Shown here piece by piece: positions 54,605 through 64,000 of a DNA stretch of 64,000 nucleotides. Made by a program: the position numbers and the translations under genes. The stretch's first letter is position 1; every line of letters starts with the position of its first letter. Source of the stretch: Taxillus chinensis (Eukaryota; Streptophyta; Magnoliopsida; Santalales; Loranthaceae); the NCBI GenBank assembly GCA_023512835.1, contig CM042087.1, positions 17,826,853 to 17,890,852 on the forward strand, in the 5' to 3' direction. The notes beneath the pieces were generated by a model. That model did not search any database, was not told the DNA's origin, and saw only the letters and a program-made list of their open reading frames with translations.

Positions 54605-56273
54605 TGCAGATGAAATTTGAAGGACAAGAGGAAAGGTGAGGTCTTGGCGATGGAAGGAGCAACGAGAGGTTTAGGGATTTGAAATGAGCAATACTCGTGC
54701 TTCGCAGGAATGATCAGAACATATAAGACCGAGTCCGCAAATGTCAGCGGGTCTAGGAATTGGCGAGTGAAACAGGGGACCCGCTTGACAGGCTGATGTC
54801 ATTAGTCCGGATATCGATGCGCCTCCGAATGAAACGATGTCGTGGAGACCGCATGACTAAATAAGTGTAACAGTGGTTGCCATCCAGAGAAGTGTGTGTG
54901 CATCCCGAGATTTGCATTTAATGAATCATCATGATTCCTCCTCAAAAGCACGCGACATATAGGAAGACTTGGATTGTCGCAATTAGACCGTGTCGAGTCT
55001 GGAGGAATGAACCGACAATCATCCGGAGTAAATAATAGTCAAGGAAGAGTATTCGGATGAAAAGTAGGCCGTGTCCGTAGTAGACGAGTTCGGTGAGAGA
55101 GTAAAGTAGATTCCTTTGCGATCAATAAGTTAAGAGAAGAGAAGTACCACAACACTTCAAATCCAAGACTATGGACTAGATTTATCGATACGGTTGCAAA
55201 GAGAATCTGAACCTGTAGCTAAAAAAAAAGACTGAAAATACAAAAGCTTAACAGGCAAGGATTAATACGGATTAGGGAAAATAATCGGTGAAAAACGACA
55301 TAATCCGAACTAATGAGAAACAGAACTTATGCATTACTAAGCATGTAAGAGACATATACATACGTGAGAATGATCAATATTACTGAATCGGGGCATATGT
55401 CAAATAATAATACACAAGTTCATATAGGTCAACATAGCAAAAACCGTCTTGCCGAACAACGTAGCTAAGATTAATTAAAGATCATATGATTTGGCTAATT
55501 TAGGATTCATGAGTGAAAAATGTGGAAGCGAACACATGTCAAAAGTAAGCAGGTGATTAGCCGATTAAAATGCATGGTTGAAGAAAGAAAATACATCCAA
55601 GCATGCCACTTTTCTGATCCAAAATAGCATGTCCAGTCAGATCCGGAAGTAAAAGTTTAGACGAGGGAGTATCCGAGACATATTAAGGGTTCATTACTGC
55701 TCCCCCGTAGATCATTTAATCCTCTCAATGAAAAGCTCCCCCTCAAATAGACAACAGGAAAGAGGTCATGAGACATATACGGGGGTATTCTTGAATAATA
55801 TATAAAGCATTTTCTCCCCCGTAGATTGTGCAATCCTCTCGATTGACATTTCCGGTTTGTAGAATTCAAGACTGCCTATCTTATTAGAAAACTATAATTC
55901 AGAAGCTGACCAGACTGCGATTGAGTATTCATCCACCAGGCATTACGAGCTAACCCATTTCATTTCTTCAACTATACATGTTAATAGAGTAATCTAAATG
56001 AACATGCTGTTGTCATGTGGTGATTAGTTGAAATTAAGATCATGAAACCAGAAAGAGGTAAATCATATAAACTTTAATCATGTTAGCTTAAACGACTTCA
56101 GTCGGGAAACGCAAGCATCCTCCCAAAATGAAGTTGATATTAATATCAGAAGCATGAAGCCGTTAATCGGTAAGTATGATCAGCATTAAAATCAGTATGT
56201 ATCTTCCACTTTCAATAAAAGCACAATGCATGTTCTGATAGTAAGTATACTGTTGGGTAATTTAAATGTGAAT
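54605..56273 (-). other. S2 spacer with PPT-like tracts
   Basis: Counterpart of S1 14323-15995. Minus-strand tracts ACGGGGGAGCAGT (about 55710-55698), GAGGGGGAGCTTTTC (about 55748-55733) and ACGGGGGAGAAAATG (about 55825-55811) are conserved. No gene is seen. Confidence 0.6.
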
Positions 56274-57840
56274 CTATGCAGAGAAGTCAAGCATACCTAA
56301 TCGGAAAAGTAGTTCAGAGAATCTTGCATCAGGTAGGGGCTTTGTAAGTATGTCTGCCAGTTGATCTTCAGTAGCAACATGTTCCAGTGAAATGTGACGT
56401 TTGAGAACATGGTTACGTATGAAGTGATACCTGACCTCAATATGCTTTGTCTTAGGGTGCATGACAGGATTATTGCTAATAGCAATTGCACTAGTGTTGT
56501 CACAGTAGAGTGGAATAGATGACATGTTGAAACCGTAGTCGATAAGTTGACTTTGCATCCAGTAGTGCGTGCGCGGAAACTCCCAAAGAGCTATATATTC
56601 CACCTCGACGAGTAGAGGTTGATATGGAATTCGCTTCTTCCGAACCATGAGATCAATCTATTTCCAAGAAACTGACATGTACCACTTGTGCTCTTCTTGT
56701 CGATGCGACATCCAGCGAAGTCGGCATCAGAGTATCCGGATAAGGTGAAGTTTGACTCCTTTGGGTACCAGAGTCCCAAATTCATCGTTCCCTTGAGATA
56801 CGTTAATATCCGTTTAACATGAAGCATATGTGACTCCTTGGGATTCGCCTGATAGCGTGCACAAATGCAAGTTGCAAACATAATGTCTGGGCGACTTGTC
56901 TGAGATACAAGAAGGATCCTATCATCCCTCTCGTAGTCGATCACATTTACCGATATGCCGTCCACATCAGGATCTAACTTGGCACTAACAGGCATGGGAG
57001 TTTTGACGGGAGATGAACCTTTCATACCAAACTTCTTAATAAGATCACGAGTGTACTTAGCTTGATTAATGAAGATTCCTTCCTTCAATTGTTTAACTTC
57101 TATTCCGAGGAAGTAGGACGGTTCTCCCATCATGCTCATCTCAAACTTGCTTGTCATCAACTTAGCAAACTCCTCACAAAGCTTCGGATTCGTTGATCCA
57201 AAAATGATATCATCCACGTATATCTATACGATTAGAGTGTGTCCTTTCTCTTTTCGTAGAAATAAGGTGGTGCCAATCTTCCCTTTTTGGAAGTTGTGAG
57301 AAAGTAGGAATCCCGACAATGTGTCGTACCAGGCTCTTGGAGCTTGCTTCAAACCATATAAAGCTTTCCATAGTTTGTAGACTAGATGTCCTGCTTTAGG
57401 TTCAATGAAACCGGGAGGTTGTTCTACATAAACCTCCTCTTGAAGATCTCCATTCAGGAATGCGCTCTTGACGTCCATTTGATAAAATATGAAGTTTTTA
57501 TATGAAGCATACGCCAGAAACATCCGGATTGCCTCAAGTCTTGCTACTGGAGCAAAGGTCTCATCATAGTCTATTCCTTCTTCTTGACGATATCCTTTGG
57601 CTACCAGTCCTGGCTTTGTTCCAGTTACAATTCCATCCATATCAAGCTTGTTCCTGGAACACCCATTTAACGCCAATGACTTGCCGAGACTTAGGCCTTG
57701 GTACTAAGGTCCACACATTATTTCTCTTAAATTGATTCAGCTCTTCTTGCATAGCTTCTATCCAATTTGAATCCTGAAGAGCTTCATCTACCACCTTTGG
57801 TTCTATTTGAGATAGAAAACACGAGTAAAGACTCATGTTG
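56274..57840 (-). pseudogene. S2 reverse transcriptase and RNase H
   Basis: The minus-strand frames read [60 protein letters not shown] and [29 protein letters not shown] (57220-57209) keeps the catalytic pair. SYFLGIEVKQLKEGIFI, TSRPDIMFATCICAR and DADFAGCRIDKKSTSGTCQF follow, ending EDQLADILTKPLPDARF with the stop at 56274. A few shifts (near 57660, 57225 and 56600) break it. Confidence 0.9.
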
Positions 57841-59250
57841 GAGGTGGCTGCTCTTGTTCTTACACCAACAGGGGATCACCAATCACTTGATCCGAGGGAT
57901 GGTTTCGGGTCCATCCGTAATTCCGTGCATGTGATGGATGATCTTGAACAATTTGAAGCTCTTCCAGTTAGGTGGTTCAGTTGTATCCGCTGGTTGAGCT
58001 TTGTCCGGACTAGATGTTTCCATATTGAGAGGTACGGTTGAACTAGATGGTCCTTCAACACTGTTTCTTTCAGTGTTAACTAGTCCAGAAGGACTTGAAG
58101 GTGCTCCGGAATTTAGGGTATCCGTAGGAGTATGTCCGGAGCTAAATGGTAGTCCGGAGTCCGAGTCATCCGTAGCATCGTCCATATAATTTCTTTGTGC
58201 TTCGCTGATGCCACGTGGTTGGTCAAGATGTGTAACAGGAACATTCATAAACTTCGAATAATCGACGTTGCTGTCCATGACCTGCACATTAGAACTTGAA
58301 GAACCGACTTTTGACCAATCAAGGTTAGCTTCATCAAAAGTCACATGGATAGATTCTTCAACTTTAAAAAGTTTTCTATTGAAGACCCGATAAGCCTTGC
58401 TATGTAATGAGTACCCGACAAAAATCCCATCATCGATTTTTGGTTCAAATTTATTCCTGGGTCTCATTGCCATTTATCAATATATAGCAAGTACACCCAA
58501 AAGCTCTAAAATGTGAAATTGAAGGTTTTCGTCCTCTCCACATCTCATAGGGTGTTTTCATGGTAGATTTATTTATTAGAGTTCCGTTTCGAACATAACA
58601 GGCGGTGGACACGGCTTCCGCCAATAGGCGAGAGGAAGCGTTGCCCCTGCTAACATGGATCTACCAGCTTCAACTAAAGTACGATTCTTGCGCTCACCTA
58701 CTCCATTTTGTTGTGGAGTTCGGGAGCAGAGAAGTCATGTTGTATGCCCTGTTCGAACAATATGATCTCATTTATGAAAAGCCAAATTCCGTACCATGAT
58801 CACTCCTGATGCACTTTATGCTCGGTCCTTGTGAGTTGCTTATCCAGTTGAAGAGATCTACTAGATGCTCAAAAGTTTGATCCTTTGATTTCAGGAACAT
58901 CACCCATGTGTATCTCGGTGAAATCATCGATAACCAATAGGGTATATCTCACACCAGCTAGTGACGAAACGGATATAGGACCACATAGGTCCATATGAAG
59001 AAGTTGTAGAGGAGCGATTATTTAATTAACCGATTTGCTCTTAAAGCTATGTTTGGTCTATTTGCCCAGTTGGCATTCTCGACGAGAGAGTGTCTCCGGA
59101 GAATTTGAGTTTAGGTAGACCAGGTGACAAGATCAAGTGATGCTAATTTAGACATTGTCGTAAAGTTTAAATGTGCGCATCGCTTGTGCCATAACCAACT
59201 ATCTTCATCTAAAGCTTTAGTGAGGAAGCATACAAGGTCGAAGAATTATT
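57841..59250 (-). pseudogene. S2 integrase and linker
   Basis: KCAHLNF-type zinc region near 59170, [10 protein letters not shown] near 58920, a SDHGTEFGF region near 58790 and GVGERKNRTLVEAGRSM near 58680 carry the integrase residues in broken frames. RNKFEPKIDDGIFVGYSLHS starts the C-terminal part, and a Ser/Thr/Pro-rich linker with one SGLPFSSG unit leads to the RT. Not functional. Confidence 0.82.
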
Positions 59251-59640
59251 TCTTAAGACCACCGAGTATATGTCCCCATCTCTTGATCCGGATAACTTAA
59301 TATCTCCGGATAAGTTTTCTCTTACTGTACAGGAGTTGGACATAAAGGAAACAGTAAATCCTTTGTCACATAAATTACTGACACTTAGCAAATTATGCTT
59401 CAAACCTTTGACTAGTGCAACTCTTGTGATTGATACACCGCCGTTAGTTAAAGTGCCATACCCGACAGTCTTACCTTTGCTATTGTCACCATATGAAACG
59501 GATGGACCTCATTTTTCATTAACTTCTACGAGTAGAGTCTGATCACCCGTCATATGTCCGGAGCATCCACTATCGAGGATCCACTTGATTTGATTAATCT
59601 TTAACTTCAAGTGATCCGGCAATGCATTCCAGAGATGCTC
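59251..59640 (-). pseudogene. S2 aspartic protease
   Basis: WILDSGCSGHMTG on the minus strand has Asp-Ser-Gly at 59574-59566. SYGDNSKGKTVGYGTLTNGG and LKHNLLSVSNLCDKGFTVSF follow. The active site is intact; a frame change comes shortly after. Confidence 0.85.
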
Positions 59641-61949
59641 CTGAAAGACAACAGTTTACACTTTTGGTGCCCAAACTTGTTTCGGGCGGTTAGGGAGAGC
59701 AACGAGATTGTCAACGCTTCGGATTTGATTTTGCTAGGACTTTTAGCTCTCCAAGTTGACTTTACCTTGTTAATTTCAACTGCTTCTTTTATTTGGGTTT
59801 TCTTGGGAGCGACACTCGTTTGAGGTTTAGATTTTATTTTGCTCGAAGAAACCCTTTTATTAAACTAATCTTTATTGGATTTAATTTGATTACAAAGCCA
59901 GTTATCGGATAAACTCCAACATTCATAGTGATAATGACCCATTTCCCTACGGATGGAACAGACACTATAATGTGAAGTACAAACAGGGGATACAGGTCTC
60001 TTAGATTTTACAGACTTTCTACTCTGTTCCGTGTGGCCTAATCCATTGCGTTTGGGTGACGCGCTCTTGGCCCTAGATGCGTCAGCCTTAGCCTTTCCTT
60101 TCTCTTTGGGTGCTGTAGTTTTGGCTTTAACTGCAGCAGCCTTCCCTTCATCATTAGTTACGGGTGCTACTGCTTCGGGAAGTGCAGTAACAGCCTCAAC
60201 TCCACAGTCATAAACTATGGTGCCACTTGAAATGAAACCATCTAACGGTTTAGATGTACTAACAGGATATAAGTTGGTTAGTTTTGGAGTGAAATCCGGA
60301 GGGCACTCAGTAGCTTGAGCTATGGAAGTCGATGGTTCTGAACCTAGGCCAGGTTTGACTCGGATGTTGTCAGGATCAGTCCTAAAGGTAGAGGCTATTT
60401 CCCCGGATTTTAGCCACTTATGATTTATTTCCCTTTCCTGTTCCAGTTTGTTTTCGAGTCATTTCACAATAACTTTTAGGCCCGTTAGGTTGGTATTTAA
60501 CAGATGATTTTCAGCTCTTAGATCATGATACCAAGCCTCTTTTCTCTAAAGTCAGCTATGTCCTTTTCCAGTCTAGTGATAGTAAATTCAAGGCATTCAT
60601 TCTGACTTTCCACATCTTTGGACATTTGAGTAATTATTTGTCTCTCATTCCTTTCACGATCACGTTCACTAATAAGAGATTCTAATTGACTCATGAGCTC
60701 GAGAGATAGAAGGTACCTCGGTGTTTGCCATGAGGCAGACGTTCGGCTTAGGAGTTGGCTCATCATCCGAGGATTCCTCCTCTTCTTTCGAGACACTGAT
60801 GTACTTTGTCACGAACGCCTTCCTCTTGTTCTTGCTGTTGTCTGAGGTGGAGCGGCGAGGAGTTACCTTGTCACTTTTCTTGGCCACTTTTGATTTGGAT
60901 CTACATTCCTTGGCCTAATGACCGGTTTTCCCACGGTTGTAGCATTCCTGGGAACTGGACTCCGGTCTCTCCTTCCTTTGGAAAGATGATGATGAGCGTC
61001 TCCCGAATCCTTTTCTGCTTTTCCGTAGGAATCGCTCAAAGGATTTGACGAGAAGAGCTATCTCCTCCTCCTCGTCGAGTCAGAAATCTCGGACACGTCC
61101 GTATCATCATTCCTCAGGTATGTTTAAACATTCCGTAGCTTTGAGAGCTACCCCCTTTTCTTTCCGAGCTATTTTCTCATCCCGGTCGAGTACTTAAACC
61201 TGACTTCGTGAGTCCGCAGCTCTCCATATAGTTCTTCAAGGGGAACATACCTGCTAGTTTTTGTCCGATTGCATCCGGAGTTGTTTGGAGTAGTATCAAT
61301 CCGGCAAGGAGCCAAAGAACTTGTCATTGATCCGAGATTGAGAATAATGCTCATTGATGGAGTCTTGACTCAAGAATGAGCTTGCCGAATCTCCGATAGA
61401 TGCTTTCAAGTGATTCGCCTGGTTTATGATTGAAACTCTCAAAGTTCTGCCTGAGAGTACATATCACATTTTGAATTTGGGACTGACTCCCCTCATAGAG
61501 GATTGTCAGTTTATCCCAAACGGCTTTTGCTGTCGTGCAACCCTAGACGTCCCTGAAAGCCTCGGAATCCAAGGATGATGTAACATAAGCCAGAGCCTTT
61601 TCACTAGCGCACTGCCAGGCTCTTTCATCGTTGGTAAGTTCAGCATCCGTCTTTGGCCTCCTAACTCCATGTTCTCCGATAGTCATCGGAATCGGAATCT
61701 CCTGATGAAGACATGGCCACACGAGATGATCATGGCATACCATAAAACATCTTCATGCGAGCTTACCACTGGGAGAAAAGCTTAGGTGTGAATTTGGGCG
61801 GTTTCGTCAATGTAAAACCATAACTCCGTGGTTGAGCAAGCAGCAACAGGTCGGTCGTCGTTTTCACCGTCGCTTCAATTTGGGATGGGCTCTTGTGCAC
61901 CTCCGGAGTTAAGGCGAGTGTTGAATAGCATACTGCTTTCTTCGGCCAT
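59641..61949 (-). pseudogene. gag: S2 gag
   Basis: ATG at 61949 (MAEESSMLFNTRLNSGGAQE, in a frame broken near 61870) is followed by FTLTKPPKFTPKLFSQW, VWDKLTILYEGS and SFNHKPGESLESIYRRFG. The zinc knuckle (60944-60903) reads CYNRGKTGH, stop, AKEC: the second Cys is Arg (60935-60933), as in S1. Charged coiled-coil (60660-60520) and C-terminal basic parts match S1. Confidence 0.85.
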
Positions 61950-61994
61950 TGCTTAGAGTAAAAGAGTGGGATCTCTACTTTTGAACAAATAGAC

Positions 61995-62007
61995 TGCTTT
62001 GATACCA
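61995..62007 (-). promoter_or_regulatory. S2 primer-binding site
   Basis: TGGTATCAAAGCA on the minus strand, two bases inside the LTR; initiator-Met type. Confidence 0.85.
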
Positions 62008-62009
62008 CT

Positions 62010-63493
62010 TGATGGTCCCTTGGAGCCTAAAGGGGGGGGGGGGGGAATAGGCTCTTATCGAAACTCTTTTACACTCTGAAGGCACGACACCGATCTAGTT
62101 AAGTGATAGAATCATCTGGGAAGATAACCAGGATAGTGGAAGTATTTTGTTTTATTATCAAGAGATAATTACAACAAAATAGAAGCAACTCTCTTACACT
62201 CTGTTTTACAAAAGGATTCACACACTAGCCTAGATTGTATTCTTGAGCTCTTGTGCATACAAAGGGTAAATTCAGGCTCATACACTGTATCACTCTTCTT
62301 TCTTACAAATATACAAATATGAATATTTATACAAACATTCCTAAGAGACAACCTTGGAAATTGTAGTTCCGGAATGCGTTCAGCACTAACTATTCCTCGG
62401 TAATCTCTCTGCTTTGACTGCTGCGGTTTGTGGAGCTCAAGATCTTGGGTTTGAAGAGTATAAGTGCATTTGTGAGTTCCAAAATACAATTGAGGTTGTG
62501 TCCACATATCCGGATGTTCCACGTGTAAGATTCTTCAGGTTCTCAATAAATTTGTCTTATATCGGGACGCCACGAGCTGATAACATTAAATGCGGTGAGT
62601 TGAAGTAGTATCTTCTTGGTCCGGTGTAATTCTCATTACTCTGTTGCTAATGAAGCTTGGAACCTTACTCCATGTCAGTGGTTGCTTACTCCGTATCTGT
62701 TTAGTACTGGAATCCTTAGTCCGTGCCAGCGCTTCCTTACTCCGCATGTAAGTTCCTTACTCCGTATGTAAATTCCTTACTCCGTATGTAAGTTCCTTAC
62801 TCCGGGCGAGTCTTAAAAGGTCGGATGACTTATTCCGTATCAGTGCTTCCTTACTCCGCATGTAAGTTCCTTACTCCGTATGTAAATTCCTTACTCCGTA
62901 TGTAAGTTCCTTACTCCGGGCGAGTCTAAGGGATCGGAGTGCTTACTCCGTATGAGTAAGTTGTCCGGATTCCATACTCCACATCTAGTTTGTTTACTCC
63001 GTGCGAATAAAGGCTCGGATCCTTATTCCGCATCAATACTTCCTTACTCCGTATGTATGAAAGACTCGGATGCCTTACTCCGTGTCTTCTTCACTTTAGT
63101 TCGCTTGGAGGGAAGACTTAACTTTTTAACTCCTTTTCAAACCTTTTGCTTCGTGTGACCTCGTTGACTAAGACTCTTACTCCGCATTAGTCTGACTTAG
63201 TCCGTTTGAGGCACTTAGGAACATATTCCGCAATCCGTAGCTTTTAAGTTCTTAGTCCGCACGAATGTTCCTTATTCCGTATATATTGATGACTTGGTTA
63301 TTTACCAAGTGTTTGACGACACTCACTCTTGTCCGGATCAGGATTATGTATCCTATCCTTAGCTATGCTCTCACGAGTGTATCTTCGGATTAATAACATA
63401 TCTTCGCAACGATCAAATAAACACAAGAGATCTCAGATCAAATTACATAAGGCTTTATCAAGCATTATCCAAATTCTGGGGTTTGATCCAACA
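62010..63493 (-). repeat. S2 5' LTR
   Basis: Partner of 50273-51765, 1484 bases, lacking one minisatellite segment near 62955 that the 3' LTR has. TATA region near 62320, array 62640-63100, palindrome about 63293-63311. Confidence 0.92.
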
Positions 63494-64000
63494 TTTATGT
63501 TGTTGCCCTTTAGAAATAAATCCTTCAGAGTTGTATCATATAGATATTCTCCTCCAAACGACCATTCAAGAATGCCGTTTTCACGTCCATTTGCCAAATC
63601 TCATAATCGAGACGTGCGGCTATAAACAGGAGGATGCGAATGGATTTAAGCATAAGAACCGGAGAGAAGGTTTCCTCATAATCGATACCTTCTTTCTGGG
63701 TGTAGCCATTGGCTACCAGCCTAGCTTTAAAGATCTCTACTTTTCTATTTGCACCTCTTTTCCTTTTATAAATCTATTTGCATCCAATTGGTTTCACCCC
63801 TTAGGGCAAATCCACAAGTTCCCAAACTTGGTTTGAATACATTGAATTCATTTCAGCATCCATTGCTTGTTGCCATGCTCTAGAATCTACATCATTCAGT
63901 GCATCACTTAGGATCAAGGGATCATCTTTATGATCATTAGAGATAGCTACCAGAGCATCTCTAACTCCCATGTAACAGTCTGGTTATCTAACAACCCTCC
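63494..64000 (-). pseudogene. C3 pol, RT first half
   Basis: On the minus strand from the window edge: PKGVKPIGCKW-type motif in broken frames, VEIFKARLVANGYTQKEGID, ETFSPVLMLKSIRIL, DYEIWQMDVKTAFLNG and EGFISKG, the standard copia RT N-terminal half. It stops at the S2 TSD TTTAT and continues at 50272. Several stops. Confidence 0.83.

Larger units (their letters stand above)
50273..63493 (-). mobile_element. S2: complete Sirevirus-like copia element, second copy of the S family
   Basis: Minus strand: 5' LTR (63493-62010), PBS, gag, pol, spacer, extra gene, PPT, 3' LTR (51765-50273). TSD TTTAT at 50268-50272 and 63494-63498. Internal sequence follows S1 domain by domain, with its own shifts and stops. 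LTRs are about 270 bases longer than those of S1 because the minisatellite differs, so S1 and S2 are distinct subfamilies. It interrupts the C3 RT between the ILEGFISKG-type and KLYGLKQ-type motifs. Confidence 0.93.
47305..64000 (-). mobile_element. C3: copia element, possibly Angela/Tork-like, split by S2
   Basis: On the minus strand the element enters from the right edge with RT (64000-63494), is interrupted by S2, continues with RT/RNase H (50272 to about 49140) and ends with a 3' LTR (49111-47305). The long LTR and RT type suggest the Angela/Tork group, which is an inference. The 5' LTR, gag, protease and integrase lie outside the window. Confidence 0.8.

Overview
The window looks like plant nuclear heterochromatin built almost entirely from nested LTR retrotransposons. 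I see no host gene, rRNA, tRNA gene, CRISPR array or bacterial feature. The evidence is Ty1/copia and Ty3/gypsy polyprotein domains, primer-binding sites matching plant initiator-Met tRNA, polypurine tracts, TG..CA long terminal repeats and 5-bp target-site duplications (TSDs). A flowering plant with a large, repeat-rich genome is likely, but the species cannot be read from this sequence.

Layout, left to right. G1 (1-2502, minus) is the gag start and 5' LTR of a Tekay-like gypsy element. It abuts G2 (2503-5550, plus), the 3' end and 3' LTR of a related gypsy element, so two related LTRs stand in inverted orientation. G2 interrupts the integrase of a Tat/Ogre-type gypsy element, T1 (5551 to about 25456, plus). 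T1 has a long 3' untranslated region with a tandem-repeat block, a polypurine tract at 21206-21220 and a 3' LTR. T1 is itself split by a complete Sirevirus-like copia element, S1 (7326-20130, plus, TSD GATTC), and by a solo LTR of the same copia family (22458-23911, TSD GGTCA). G3 (about 25457-37602, minus) is a Tekay-like gypsy element with both LTRs, PBS and PPT; its gag is split by a solo LTR (32376-34699, TSD CATTC). G3 sits in the gag of a further gypsy element, G4 (37603-40474, minus). G4 abuts a decayed Sirevirus-like gag, S3 (40475-46020, plus), which holds an unclassified insert containing a solo gypsy LTR (42995-44663, TSD TATGT). The right arm is a third copia element, C3 (47305 to beyond 64000, minus), whose reverse transcriptase is split by a second copy of the S family, S2 (50273-63493, minus, TSD TTTAT).

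The most notable content is in S1 and S2. After gag-pol and a roughly 1.7-kb spacer, both carry an additional gene (15996-18766 and 54604-51908). Its first domain resembles the plant-transposon-associated domain often found in retroelements. A proline-rich and helical linker follows, and the C-terminus looks like a Ulp1-type (C48) cysteine peptidase: His, then Asp 17 residues later, then Gln six residues before Cys in a GDSCGAFVC-like block. Both copies are broken by frameshifts, but the catalytic codons survive in both. Other recurring structures are a minisatellite of CGGAGTAAGG units in the S LTRs that also appears in the unrelated Tat LTR, an ACGT-centred palindrome just upstream of the TATA box in every Tekay-like LTR examined, and repeated hairpin/polypurine modules at gypsy 3' ends.

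All coding regions here are degenerate, so protein entries are given as pseudogenes or fragments. Boundaries marked 'about' were judged by eye.
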